64,000 nt of DNA from JBFMAI01 sp040755725 (lineage in GTDB: Bacteria > Planctomycetota > Phycisphaerae > UBA1845 > Fen-1342), in the NCBI GenBank assembly GCA_040755725.1, contig JBFMAI010000036.1, forward strand, positions 1-64,000, in the 5' to 3' direction. The translations under genes and the position numbers were made by a program. The notes under the pieces were generated by a model that did not search any database, was not told the DNA's origin, and saw nothing but the letters and a program-made list of their open reading frames with translations. Positions within the stretch are counted from its first letter, which is position 1, and each line of letters opens with the position of its first letter. This document shows positions 7,600 through 15,676 of this stretch, piece after piece.

Positions 7600-8775
7600 A
7601 TGAAGACCACCCGGCGGCTCGTGCAGGCGGGGTTCCTGATCCTGACGGTGGTTGGCGTGTTCGTCGTCGGCGGACACGCCGAGCGCTGGTGCCCCCTCGG
7701 CGGCGTCGAGGGCCTCTACACCTACCTCACCGTTGGCAACCTGACGTGCTCCCTGGGGGTGTCGAACTTCTACATCCTCGGTGGCGTGCTCTTGCTGACG
7801 CTGCTGGTGCGGCGGGCCTTCTGCGGCTATGCCTGTCCAATCGGGACGATCTCCGAGTGGGTCCAGCTCGCCGCCCGACGGCTCGGGATGCGCGCCTGGC
7901 GCGTGCCCTATCGGCTCGACCGCGCGCTCGCCCTGCTGAAGTACCCCGTTCTCGGCGTCATCCTGTACTTCACGTGGAAGGTGGGCGAACTCGTCTTCCG
8001 CGGCTACGACCCCTGCTACGCCCTCATCAGCCGACACGGCGAAGACATCACCGTCTGGGCCTACGTAATTTCGGGGGTCATCCTGCTGGCTTCGGTGGTG
8101 CTCGTGGTGCCGTTCTGTCGCTGGCTGTGTCCGCTGGCGGCGGTCTTCACGCCCTTCTCCCGCGCTGGGCTGGCCCGCATCAAGCGGAACGGAGAAACGT
8201 GTATTGACTGCGGCGTGTGCGGTCGCGTGTGCCCGATGGGCATTCCGGTGGACCGGCTGCGCCGGGTGACGGCGGCACGCTGCACGTCGTGTCTGGACTG
8301 CCTGGCGGCGTGCCCGAAACGGAAGGACGGGGCGCTGGTGTGGGGGCCGCCGGGGGCCGGCGGTCGCTCGTGGCCGTCGGGGGTGGTCGTCGCGGCGTTA
8401 CTGCTGTGCCTCGGCGGGGCGGTGGCGGCGACGTACGTGACCCCGCTGCCCTCGTTTGTGTGGGAGCGCGGCACCCCGCCGGCCCAACCGGCGACGCTGC
8501 GGCTTGAAGTGGCCGGCGTGCGCTGCCGGCACAGCACCGAGTTGTTCGTGCGGCAGTTTGACCGCGACGACGAACTGCGCGTCACGGGGTACCTGCGCGT
8601 CGAGGCGTGGCCGGCACCCGACGTCGGCGCCGTGCGCATCACGTACGACGCGGCGCTGGCCACCGAGACTCAAGTCAAGCGGGCGATCACCGAACCGCTG
8701 TTCGACCTCGTGGCCGGCGCCTTGCGGCCCTCGCCGTATCGCATCATCGGCTACGACCCGCTGGCCGGAGACTAG
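7600..8775 (+). CDS. NapH/CcoG-like membrane polyferredoxin with C-terminal HMA-like domain
   Basis: A 391-residue membrane iron-sulfur protein. The N-terminal half has several hydrophobic helices and the Cys pairs RWCPLGG, CGYACPIG and CRWLCPLAA typical of NapH/NosR/CcoG-type proteins. The centre holds two 4Fe-4S sites, CIDCGVCGRVCPMGIP and CTSCLDCLAACP. A further helix (VVVAALLLCLGGAVAATYV) precedes a final domain of about 110 residues that looks like a heavy-metal-associated fold but has GVRCRHST in place of the usual CxxC. The ATG at 7600 has GGAG six bases upstream. A role in electron transfer, possibly coupled to metal or cofactor reduction, is inference; the partner is unknown. Confidence 0.85.
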   Translation: MKTTRRLVQAGFLILTVVGVFVVGGHAERWCPLGGVEGLYTYLTVGNLTCSLGVSNFYILGGVLLLTLLVRRAFCGYACPIGTISEWVQLAARRLGMRAWRVPYRLDRALALLKYPVLGVILYFTWKVGELVFRGYDPCYALISRHGEDITVWAYVISGVILLASVVLVVPFCRWLCPLAAVFTPFSRAGLARIKRNGETCIDCGVCGRVCPMGIPVDRLRRVTAARCTSCLDCLAACPKRKDGALVWGPPGAGGRSWPSGVVVAALLLCLGGAVAATYVTPLPSFVWERGTPPAQPATLRLEVAGVRCRHSTELFVRQFDRDDELRVTGYLRVEAWPAPDVGAVRITYDAALATETQVKRAITEPLFDLVAGALRPSPYRIIGYDPLAGD

Positions 8776-8920
8776 CGGCTGCCGCTTAACCCCCCGCCCT
8801 CTCCGGGAGGGGTTGGGGGAGGGTCGAAACCCGCGACCACCGAGGAATTCCTGATTCTCTAGCCTGCCCTGTCCACCGGACAAGGGCGCGGCTCCTGCCG
8901 AGCCGCGGCGCTTCGCGGCC

Positions 8921-9760
8921 TCACCCGCCCAGCCACCACGCGGGCAGGACCAGGGAGGGGCCTGCGGGGGTGGTGGCCACGGCGAACGGGGCGCCGTAGA
9001 CGCGGGTGAGCGCTGCCGGGGTGAGCACCGCGGACGCCGGCCCGTCCGCCGCCACGCGGCCGTCGCGCAGGGCCAGCACGCGCTCGCCGAGGGCCACCGG
9101 CAGGTGCAGGTCGTGGCTGATGGCCAGCAAGCCGCCGCCCGCGTGGTGCCAGTCCCGGAGAATACGCACAAGTTCGATCTGGTACGCCGGGTCGAGCGCC
9201 GTGTTCGGCTCATCGAGGAAGAGGCAGCGGGCGGCCTGGGCCATCGCGGCGGCGATCAGCACCTTCTGTCGCTCGCCGCCGCTGAGGGTGTCGAAAGCCC
9301 GCTCTGCCAGCGCCGTCACGCCGCAGGTGTCCATGGCGCGTTCGACGGCGGAGTGATCTGCCGCGGATAGCGGGCGAAGCGCGTGTCCGTGCGGGAAACG
9401 GCCGGTGGCCACGACGTCCGCCACGGTCAGCGCGGGGTTGGCGTCCAGGCGTTGCGGGACGTACGCGGCCCAGCGCGCTCGCCGACGCGGCGTCATCTGG
9501 TGCATTTCCCGGCCGCCCAGACGCACATGGCCGACGGTCGGAGTCATCAGCCCCAGCAGGGTCTTGAGCAGCGTGGTCTTGCCCGAGCCGTTCGGTCCGA
9601 CCAGCGACACACACTCGTGCGGGGCCAACCGCAGGCTTACGTCGTGCAGAATGCGACGTCCGCCCCGGTCGACGCAGACCCCTGCGCATTCCAGGACCGC
9701 GTCCCGAAGGGGGTCGGTGCTTCGTCGATCGGCCGGTGTCTGGTCAGGCGAATCAGTCAT
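8921..9760 (-). CDS. ABC transporter ATP-binding protein, FecE/BtuD type
   Basis: A 279-residue ATPase of the iron-siderophore/vitamin B12 import class. Visible motifs are Walker A GPNGSGKTT, signature LSGGERQKV, Walker B CLFLDEPNTALD and switch His in AISHDLHLP. Its ATG overlaps the end of the substrate-binding protein gene, so the two are translationally coupled. It is the last gene of a four-gene run beginning at 11904. No permease of the BtuC/FecD type is encoded anywhere in the window, so the transporter is incomplete locally. The substrate (corrinoid, heme or iron chelate) cannot be told. Confidence 0.9.
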   Translation of the reverse strand: MTDSPDQTPADRRSTDPLRDAVLECAGVCVDRGGRRILHDVSLRLAPHECVSLVGPNGSGKTTLLKTLLGLMTPTVGHVRLGGREMHQMTPRRRARWAAYVPQRLDANPALTVADVVATGRFPHGHALRPLSAADHSAVERAMDTCGVTALAERAFDTLSGGERQKVLIAAAMAQAARCLFLDEPNTALDPAYQIELVRILRDWHHAGGGLLAISHDLHLPVALGERVLALRDGRVAADGPASAVLTPAALTRVYGAPFAVATTPAGPSLVLPAWWLGG

Positions 9761-10730
9761 GCCGCTCGCCGGCTATCAGTTTGCACAGGGCCTCCATCGT
9801 CTGCGGCAGGCGCGGCCCGAGCAAGTAGTGCTCCGGCCCCACCACCACGTGTACGCGCTGTTGCTCCACGGCGCGGAGCGGCCCCACGCGTCCCCACACG
9901 CGGCGCGCGTCGGCGTCGCCCCCGGGCCGATCGACCGCCTCCGGCACCAGCTCGATGATGACGTCCGGGTCGGCTGCGAGAATGAACTCGAGTCCCAACG
10001 GCGCAAACGGGCGGTCCGTAGCCGCCGCGTTGACGTGCCCCGTCCGCCGCAGCAGGTCGTCATAGAACGAACCGGGACCGGCGGCGGTGGGGCCCACGGG
10101 GGGATCGCGCAACGCGCCAAGAACCAGCAGCACGCGTGCGGGGGATGCGGGTTGGTAGCGGCGGGCCACGGTGGCCAAGTCGGCCTGAATGCCCTCCGCC
10201 AACCGGCGTGCCGTCAGCGGCCGGCCCGTGAGTTCGCCAAGTCGCGTGATCGTCGTGTACAGGTCGGCCAGCGACACGTCCGGCAACGACTCGAACGGGC
10301 AGTTGAGGCGGGACAGCCGCTCGGTGATGGCGCGACTCTGACCGGCAATCAGGACGAGCTCCGGCTTGATTTCGAGCAGCACCTCCACATTGAGATCGTT
10401 CAAGGCGCCGATGGACCGTACCGACTGCACCGCCGGCGGATAGGTGCAGTACCGCGTGCGGCCGACGAGCCGGTCCGCCAGCCCCAGCGCACAGCACACC
10501 TCGGTCAGATTGGGGGCCGTGCTAAGCAGGCGTGGACAGGGCGAGTCTCGTTCCTCGCTCGTCACGGGCGGTTGCAGCACCCAGTTGCGCAGCGCCGTAT
10601 CGGTCGTCGGCCGTGACGGGCTGCCGGTGCCCGGCGCGGGGGCGGTTGGCGGCCGTTCGCAACTCGCCAGCCACGCCGCCGCCAGCAGCACCCGTGCCAT
10701 CCGGCGTCGGCCGTGGGCACGCCCGCTCAT
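9753..10730 (-). CDS. Periplasmic substrate-binding lipoprotein, BtuF/TroA-like
   Basis: A 325-residue lipoprotein: signal segment ARVLLAAAWLASC with a lipobox Cys, then a Pro-rich linker and a BtuF-like fold (LLSTAPNLTEVCCALGLADRL, GALNDLNVEVLLEIKPELVL, FILAADPDVIIELVPEA). Proteins of this family deliver corrinoids or iron chelates to an ABC importer. The ATG at 10730 overlaps the upstream stop in the sequence ATGA; a second ATG at 10700 is possible. The gene is followed by, and overlaps, the ABC ATPase. The absence of the usual permease gene is the notable point. Confidence 0.85.
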   Translation of the reverse strand: MSGRAHGRRRMARVLLAAAWLASCERPPTAPAPGTGSPSRPTTDTALRNWVLQPPVTSEERDSPCPRLLSTAPNLTEVCCALGLADRLVGRTRYCTYPPAVQSVRSIGALNDLNVEVLLEIKPELVLIAGQSRAITERLSRLNCPFESLPDVSLADLYTTITRLGELTGRPLTARRLAEGIQADLATVARRYQPASPARVLLVLGALRDPPVGPTAAGPGSFYDDLLRRTGHVNAAATDRPFAPLGLEFILAADPDVIIELVPEAVDRPGGDADARRVWGRVGPLRAVEQQRVHVVVGPEHYLLGPRLPQTMEALCKLIAGERHD

Positions 10731-11239
10731 CGCGGGTTTTCCACCAGGGCGGGTGGGATCCGCTTGACGAGGATGGCCGCCAGGTAACTCGATTGCACCT
10801 GGCTGCCCCACGACGCCTCCGGGCCGAACACGTCGAACACGACCCGCCCCCAGCGGAACAGCACGCCGATCTCCGTCCAGCACCCCTCGTCCCCGACGTG
10901 ATAGCGCTTCGCGTCCGGCGGCTGGAACGCTTCGAACGCCCGGCGGGCATTGGCCACGTCGGCGAACGCGAAGGCACGAATCTTCAGACAGCGTTGCGGC
11001 AGCTCGCGGTGGCAGTAGACCGCCAGCCAGACTTGTGTGGGACTGCACCCGGCCCAGGTCTGAGCGTCGTCACCGAGAGCTTCCATCGCGGTCTCAAACG
11101 ACCCGGTCCACACGGATTCCTGCAAGAACCACGGGTCGGCGGCGGCCGCGGGCGGAAACGCCTCCCCCAGCGTCATATCGCGGCTGGCGCACCCGGCGAC
11201 CGCGACGATGGGGACGGCCATGAGCAACCGGAGCATCAT
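10727..11239 (-). CDS. Hypothetical lipoprotein
   Basis: A 170-residue protein starting MMLRLLMAVPIVAVAGC, a short signal segment with a lipobox Cys. The rest is a compact, mixed alpha/beta sequence with several cysteines (WAGCSPTQVW, YCHRELPQRCLKIRAFAF) and the stretch FEAFQPPDAKRYHVGDEGCW. I do not recognise the family with confidence. The ATG at 11239 overlaps the upstream MBL gene stop and the stop overlaps the downstream binding-protein start, so it is in the middle of a tightly coupled operon. It may assist the transporter, which is inference from position. Confidence 0.75.
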   Translation of the reverse strand: MMLRLLMAVPIVAVAGCASRDMTLGEAFPPAAAADPWFLQESVWTGSFETAMEALGDDAQTWAGCSPTQVWLAVYCHRELPQRCLKIRAFAFADVANARRAFEAFQPPDAKRYHVGDEGCWTEIGVLFRWGRVVFDVFGPEASWGSQVQSSYLAAILVKRIPPALVENPR

Positions 11240-11904
11240 CCGACGAATCCCTCTTGCAGAAACGGATTGCCGTCGGCTTCCGCGCCGATCGTCGTCGCTG
11301 GCCCGTGCCCGGAATAGACCACGGTTTCCGGCGGCAGTGTCAGCAGGTGCCGCCGGATGTTGGCCAACAGACGCCGACCGGAACTGCCGGGGAAGTCGTA
11401 GCGGCCGATGCTGCCCGCGAACAGCGCGTCGCCGGTGAACACGACGCCGGCGTCCGGAGCATAGTAGGCCAGCCCGCCCGGCGAATGCCCCGAGACGTCC
11501 AGCACTTGCCAACCCAGCGTCCCCAACGCGAGGATGTCCCCGGGCGACAGCAGCCGGTCGGCCGGCGGGGCCGTGATCGAGAACCCAAACGGCTCCGAGA
11601 GGTTGGCCCGCGCGCTCGTCAACATTGCGGCCTCTTCCTGTGGCGCGTAGAGCTGCACTTCAGGAAATGCGGCCCGCAGCGGCGACACCCCGCCGATATG
11701 GTCCGCGTGGCAATGCGTCACCACGATCGCCCGCGGCTGCAACTCGCGCCGCCGAAGCGCCGCGGCGATTTGCTCGTGCTGCGGCGGCAGGCCGGGATCG
11801 ATGATCCAGGCGTCGGGGCCGTCGGCGGTCCAAAGCAGGTAGGCGTTTTCCTGGAACATTGCCTCGACGAAGACGTCCACGTGCAGCGGGCCGTGTGTTT
11901 GCAT
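11236..11904 (-). CDS. MBL-fold metallohydrolase (glyoxalase II-like)
   Basis: A 222-residue metallo-beta-lactamase fold hydrolase. Metal-binding motifs are clear: THCHADHIGG near residue 65, SGHSPGG near 140, FTGDALF near 157 and SGHGPATT near 200. The overall pattern matches the YcbL/hydroxyacylglutathione hydrolase-like group, so a thioester substrate such as a glutathione or bacillithiol adduct is plausible but not shown. It is the first gene of the operon that continues into the lipoprotein and ABC importer components, overlapping the next gene by four bases. Confidence 0.88.
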   Translation of the reverse strand: MQTHGPLHVDVFVEAMFQENAYLLWTADGPDAWIIDPGLPPQHEQIAAALRRRELQPRAIVVTHCHADHIGGVSPLRAAFPEVQLYAPQEEAAMLTSARANLSEPFGFSITAPPADRLLSPGDILALGTLGWQVLDVSGHSPGGLAYYAPDAGVVFTGDALFAGSIGRYDFPGSSGRRLLANIRRHLLTLPPETVVYSGHGPATTIGAEADGNPFLQEGFVG

Positions 11905-12138
11905 GGCGGGGATTGTAGCGGACGGCGTGGGGCGGGCGAGTGTCGGGGCCGACGGGCCAGCTCAGGCTTTGGACACACCCTGTTCATCGGGGGGCACGTC
12001 CGGAGAACCGCGACGACTTCGCCACGCGGTCTCGCCCGCACGCCTGCCGCGAAGCCCGCGGTAGCGCAACGCGTTTCGGCAGGCCCGCGCTGCCAACTTG
12101 ACGCGCCGCCCGTAGAGCATGCCGCCCCGGTACGCGAC

Positions 12139-12167
12139 TGTAACCAATTGGCCCACAACTGGTTACA
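12139..12167. promoter_or_regulatory. 11-bp inverted repeat upstream of hsp20 genes
   Basis: TGTAACCAATT and AACTGGTTACA form arms with one mismatch around a seven-base spacer. It does not match the CIRCE element (TTAGCACTC...GAGTGCTAA) or the HspR HAIR site. Its centre is about 125 bases before the first Hsp20 start and 36 bases before the sigma-54-like site, a plausible activator or repressor site. Confidence 0.5.
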
Positions 12168-12182
12168 AGCTCTCGCGCGCTC

Positions 12183-12197
12183 TGGTACGGGCTTTGT
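12183..12197 (+). promoter_or_regulatory. Sigma-54-like promoter before hsp20 operon
   Basis: TGGTAC, five bases, then TTGT resembles the TGGCAC-N5-TTGC consensus with two C-to-T differences; GG and G are at the required spacing. A cleaner match precedes groES at 57513. Confidence 0.35.
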
Positions 12198-12277
12198 AAT
12201 TTGCTCTGCGGGGCGGGCCAACCGCCCCCCCGGAAGAACGAGCCGTTGGGCCCCGTGGTGAAGAAGGAGGTGCAACG

Positions 12278-12715
12278 ATGTGGCGAAACACGATGCCTTG
12301 GTGGAACGCGTTTGAGGAGTTGCGGCGCGAGATGGACCGCGTGTTCGACAACTACAACCTGGGTCTGCTGACGCGCCCCACCCGCCGGACCGCGTTTCCC
12401 CCGCTGAACGTGTGGGACAACGCCGAGTGCGTCTTCGTGGAGGCCGAGGTGCCCGGCGTGAAACCCGAAGACCTCGAGATCTCCGCCGTCGGCAACGAGC
12501 TGACCCTTAAGGGCCGGCGTCCGACGCTGGATGGCAAGGACCTCGTGTATCACCGGCAGGAGCGCGGCGTCGGCGAGTTCACGCGGGTCGTGACGCTGCC
12601 GTGCGATGTCAACGCGGACAAGGTGGAGGCGACGATCAAGGACGGCGTGTTGCGGATCGAGCTGCCGAAGGCCGCGGAGGCCCGTCCCCGGCAGATCGCT
12701 GTCAAGACCGCCTGA
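12278..12715 (+). CDS. Hsp20/alpha-crystallin small heat shock protein
   Basis: A 145-residue small heat shock protein, a cytoplasmic ATP-independent holdase. The alpha-crystallin domain spans about residues 42-140, with EAEVPGVKPEDLEI, an Arg-rich GEFTRVVTLP segment and the GVLRIELPK strand that binds the C-terminal motif. GGAGG lies seven bases upstream of the ATG. It is the first of three Hsp20 genes on the same strand. It retains the N-terminal WWNAFEELRREMDRVF helix typical of the group. The last residues end in IAVKTA, an IxV-like tail. Confidence 0.93.
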   Translation: MWRNTMPWWNAFEELRREMDRVFDNYNLGLLTRPTRRTAFPPLNVWDNAECVFVEAEVPGVKPEDLEISAVGNELTLKGRRPTLDGKDLVYHRQERGVGEFTRVVTLPCDVNADKVEATIKDGVLRIELPKAAEARPRQIAVKTA

Positions 12716-12774
12716 ATCGTGTCGCCGCGGAAATGAGGTGTTCCCGGACCCCCAGTCAACCGGAGGTGATACCC

Positions 12775-13173
12775 ATGTCTACCGAAAGCAGCCTGCAAAA
12801 GAGCGAAGCCCAGATCGTGCAGCCGGAGCGCGTGCGCGGCGGGCCGACGTACGTTCCGGCCGTGGACATCGTCGAGGCGAACGACAAGCTCATGCTGATG
12901 GCCGATCTGCCCGGCGTGACCCGCGACGGGCTGGACGTTCAGTACGAGCGCGGCCAGCTCACGATTTCCGGCCGCGTCACCCCGCGGCAGGACCCCAACA
13001 CGGAGTACCTGCTCCGCGAGTACGGCGTGGGCGATTTCTACCGGGTTTTCGAGGTTGGTGAAGGCATTGACGCCCAGAAGATCGAGGCCGAGCTGAGTAA
13101 CGGCGTGCTGACGCTGCACCTGCCGAAGGCGCAGGCCCTCATGCCGCGCAAGATCGCCGTCAAGGCGACCTGA
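12775..13173 (+). CDS. Hsp20/alpha-crystallin small heat shock protein
   Basis: A 132-residue Hsp20 protein with a short polar N-terminus instead of the usual amphipathic arm. The alpha-crystallin domain begins near residue 24 (YVPAVDIVEANDKLMLMADL), with LPGVTRDGLDVQ, GDFYRVFEV and GVLTLHLPK. CGGAGG lies eight bases before the ATG at 12775; a longer frame upstream overlaps the previous gene and is rejected. It is 59 bases downstream of the first Hsp20 gene. The missing N-terminal arm suggests different oligomerisation from its neighbours, which is inference. Confidence 0.92.
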   Translation: MSTESSLQKSEAQIVQPERVRGGPTYVPAVDIVEANDKLMLMADLPGVTRDGLDVQYERGQLTISGRVTPRQDPNTEYLLREYGVGDFYRVFEVGEGIDAQKIEAELSNGVLTLHLPKAQALMPRKIAVKAT

Positions 13174-13244
13174 GCGCGGCGGGGCCGGCCTACACCGACG
13201 GTATTCGATGCGGGCCGAGATGCCAGTGTTGAAGGAGGTCAGCC

Positions 13245-13736
13245 ATGAACCTGATTCCCTGGAAACGGAGGCGAGAGGTGTCCGGCGCCGAGCCGTCGCC
13301 GACTACGGCGCTGGCCCAACTCCGGCAGCAGATGGATTCCCTGTTCGACCGTTTCTTCCGCGATCCGTGGAGTGCGTTCGAGGCGGATGCGGCGTGGTCC
13401 GGGTTGATGGCCGTCCCACGGACTGACTTAGCGGATTCGTCGGAAGCGTTGACGGTCACCATGGAGCTGCCGGGCGTGGAACCGCAGGACGTGAGCATCC
13501 AAGTGACCGGCGACCGGCTCAGCGTGCGGGCGGAAAAGAAGACCGAGCGTCAGGAGAAGCAGCGCGCGGGCTTCTACACGGAGCGGCAGTATGGGACTTT
13601 CCAGCGCACCATCCCGCTGCCCAACACGGTCGATCCGGAGCAGGTGGACGCCAGCTACAAGAATGGCGTACTGACGATCCGCCTGGCCAAACGCCCGGAC
13701 CTGAAGCCGAAGAAGATCAAGGTGCGCACCGCCTGA
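13245..13736 (+). CDS. Hsp20/alpha-crystallin small heat shock protein
   Basis: A 163-residue Hsp20 protein with a basic N-terminus (MNLIPWKRRREV), the helix LRQQMDSLFDRFF, and an alpha-crystallin domain from about residue 55 (LTVTMELPGVEPQDVSIQVTG) through GVLTIRLAK. GGAGG lies seven bases upstream of the ATG. Third and last of the Hsp20 run; the three differ enough in sequence to be old duplicates rather than recent copies. A stable hairpin follows at 13801. Confidence 0.93.
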   Translation: MNLIPWKRRREVSGAEPSPTTALAQLRQQMDSLFDRFFRDPWSAFEADAAWSGLMAVPRTDLADSSEALTVTMELPGVEPQDVSIQVTGDRLSVRAEKKTERQEKQRAGFYTERQYGTFQRTIPLPNTVDPEQVDASYKNGVLTIRLAKRPDLKPKKIKVRTA

Positions 13737-13800
13737 CGACGATCGGGCAAGCCCCGGCGCCGCGGACGCGCCGGTGGCGCGACGTCATTGTTCCCAGCCA

Positions 13801-13833
13801 GCCGATGGGCCACCTACCCGGCCCGTCGGCTTT
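13801..13833 (+). terminator. Intrinsic-terminator-like hairpin after hsp20 operon
   Basis: GCCGATGGGCC and GGCCCGTCGGC form an 11-pair stem with one G-U wobble and an eight-base loop, followed by TTTCG. It sits 64 bases after the last Hsp20 stop and before the convergent lipoprotein gene. Confidence 0.6.
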
Positions 13834-13869
13834 CGCCGTTTCAGGGATCCCGACAGGGCACGCCGCGTG

Positions 13870-15660
13870 TCACGGAACCTTGGCCCCCGCAGCCCCGACG
13901 TGAACCTCGACCGCCAGCGGCGACTGCATCCCCCGCGGCAGGCGTAACAGCAGCCGGTCGCCCGCGTCCCGGCCCACGTCCTCCACTAGGCGGCCCCGGG
14001 CGTACACCCAGCAGGGCCGCCCCTCCGTGCCGTGAATCCGGCACACCGTCTCGAACCGCACGTGCGGTCCCGGGTGAAGACGAAAACGGACCGCGGGACC
14101 CTGCGGGGCCAACTCGTAGCAGCCTTCCGCTTCGTTGTAGCCGTCGCCGTCCAGGTCGCCCGGCGTGTCGATCACTCGGCGGCCCGTGGTCAGTTCCACC
14201 GTCGCGGGGTCCCACACATCGGCGGCCAAACTGGCGGCCTCCGGCGCACCATCGATGTCCCACGGCCACAAGCGAAACTGATGCACGACCACGACGCGGG
14301 GTGCCGCCGGCACCTCGCCCACGATCGCCGCCAACCGCCGATCGTCGGCACTCGCCAGCACTCGTTGGAACCGGAAGTCCGCGGCCCGCAGCAAAATCCA
14401 GCACAGGTCGGCCCGTTCCGCACCCGGCTGACTGAGGAGCATGAAGGACGCCGCCTCGGGGCCGGCTTCGGCCGGCGGCGGGTCCACGCGCCGAAACGCC
14501 TGGCGGCCGTTGAGCGCTACGGCGTAGCCGACGCGCGTGGTTTTCCAGCCGGCGGCCGGCGCCCGGGATGTCACCTGCACACCCACCGCGCCGGTTGGAT
14601 AGATCACATAATGCCAGCGGTGCCCGACCTCGCCCGGCGCCGGCGGTTCCGCGAGCTTGTCCCCGGGCGCAATGAAGCGCCACCGGCCCTCGATGACGGC
14701 CCGGAACGGCGTGGCTTCGATGAGCTTCTGCGTGGCGGCGGCGACGGCGCCCCAGTCCGCGTAGTGGGCCGGGTCGTCGTAGGCCAGGGCACTGGAGTCG
14801 GCGTTCTGCCAGTCTTCGGGCAGCGGCACCGGCCAGGGGCCCAGGCCGTCCGGATCGGCGAGGTTGGCGTCGCCGCCCGCGTGCCACGCGACGATCTGCC
14901 CGTCGGCGAAGGCCAGCTCGAAGCGGTCGCGGGCACCGACGACGATCCGCCGCCCGCGCGTCAGAACATACATCTCGCCAATGCCGGCCTTCTCACCCAG
15001 CACATGATGCGTGTTATCGGCCAGGATCACGTCGTCCACATAGAGCTCGATCGGGCCGGCCGTTTGCGGGGCGCGCCAAGTCAGCGCGCGAACATCCGCG
15101 AGGTTGATCCACTCGCCCACCGTGCCCAAGTCCACCCGCAGCAGGTTCCACCCCGGTCCGGCAGTCATCGTCCGCGTCCAGACGAGTGTCGCCGGGTCGC
15201 CGCTGGCGATGCTGAACTCCAGCAGGACACCCTCCGGCGGGCCGTAGACGCTCATGAGGAGCAGCGCGTACGGCTGCCAATCTCGCACCAGGGCGAGGCT
15301 GGGTGAGCGTTTGCCGTCGAAGACCAGGCGGTCATCCGGGCCGCGCAGGGTGGCCTTCAGGCCGCCGGCGCCGGTCTCGTTGCGACTGCGGAGGATGGAG
15401 AGCGTGGGCTGCGGGCGGTCACCCTCGGCGCCCTCGGGGCCCACGCAGCGGAAGAGGGCCTCCTGCCCGGGGGTCTCGAAGTCGGCCAGGCTGACGAACC
15501 GGCCGCCGGCCAGGTCCTCGTAGGTGTCGCGCATCCGCTTCAGCACGGGCGACAAACCGGCGTCCCTGGCCGGCCCGGCCGGTGATCCCGGCAGCGGCTG
15601 ACAAGCCGACACGAACACCACCAGCGCGACGGCCACGAGGCCCCGCACGAAGCGCAGCAC
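13870..15660 (-). CDS. Large hypothetical lipoprotein
   Basis: A 596-residue exported protein. The GTG at 15660 gives a clean signal segment (FVRGLVAVALVVFVSAC) with a lipobox Cys; the longer frame overlaps lpdA. The segment LADFETPG...WNLLRVDLGTVGEWINLADVRALTW...ELYVDDVILADN resembles jelly-roll carbohydrate-binding modules found beside polysaccharide-active domains. The middle has Trp-rich strands, and a DGDGYNEAEGCYEL segment near residue 510 looks like a calcium-binding loop. No catalytic family is recognised. It follows lpdA by 16 bases, probably fortuitously. A role in handling carbohydrate at the envelope is inference. Confidence 0.7.
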   Translation of the reverse strand: MLRFVRGLVAVALVVFVSACQPLPGSPAGPARDAGLSPVLKRMRDTYEDLAGGRFVSLADFETPGQEALFRCVGPEGAEGDRPQPTLSILRSRNETGAGGLKATLRGPDDRLVFDGKRSPSLALVRDWQPYALLLMSVYGPPEGVLLEFSIASGDPATLVWTRTMTAGPGWNLLRVDLGTVGEWINLADVRALTWRAPQTAGPIELYVDDVILADNTHHVLGEKAGIGEMYVLTRGRRIVVGARDRFELAFADGQIVAWHAGGDANLADPDGLGPWPVPLPEDWQNADSSALAYDDPAHYADWGAVAAATQKLIEATPFRAVIEGRWRFIAPGDKLAEPPAPGEVGHRWHYVIYPTGAVGVQVTSRAPAAGWKTTRVGYAVALNGRQAFRRVDPPPAEAGPEAASFMLLSQPGAERADLCWILLRAADFRFQRVLASADDRRLAAIVGEVPAAPRVVVVHQFRLWPWDIDGAPEAASLAADVWDPATVELTTGRRVIDTPGDLDGDGYNEAEGCYELAPQGPAVRFRLHPGPHVRFETVCRIHGTEGRPCWVYARGRLVEDVGRDAGDRLLLRLPRGMQSPLAVEVHVGAAGAKVP

Positions 15661-15676
15661 GCAATTGCGGGTCGAC

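Larger units (their letters stand above)
11905..12277. other. Divergent spacer upstream of the hsp20 operon
   Basis: This 373-bp spacer holds an inverted repeat (12139-12167) and a sigma-54-like site (12183-12197), both pointing to the hsp20 genes. A 64-codon minus-strand frame ending at 11962 (basic; contains MLYGRRVKLAARACRNAL) could be a small gene, but its only support is an open frame overlapping the inverted repeat. Confidence 0.4.

Noticed and set aside
11962..12156. 64-codon basic minus-strand ORF
   Set aside because: Only an open frame; it overlaps the inverted repeat, has no ribosome site and no recognisable family.
12139..12167. CIRCE or HAIR heat-shock element
   Set aside because: The dyad does not match TTAGCACTC-N9-GAGTGCTAA or CTTGAGT-N7-ACTCAAG; no CIRCE is seen before groES either.
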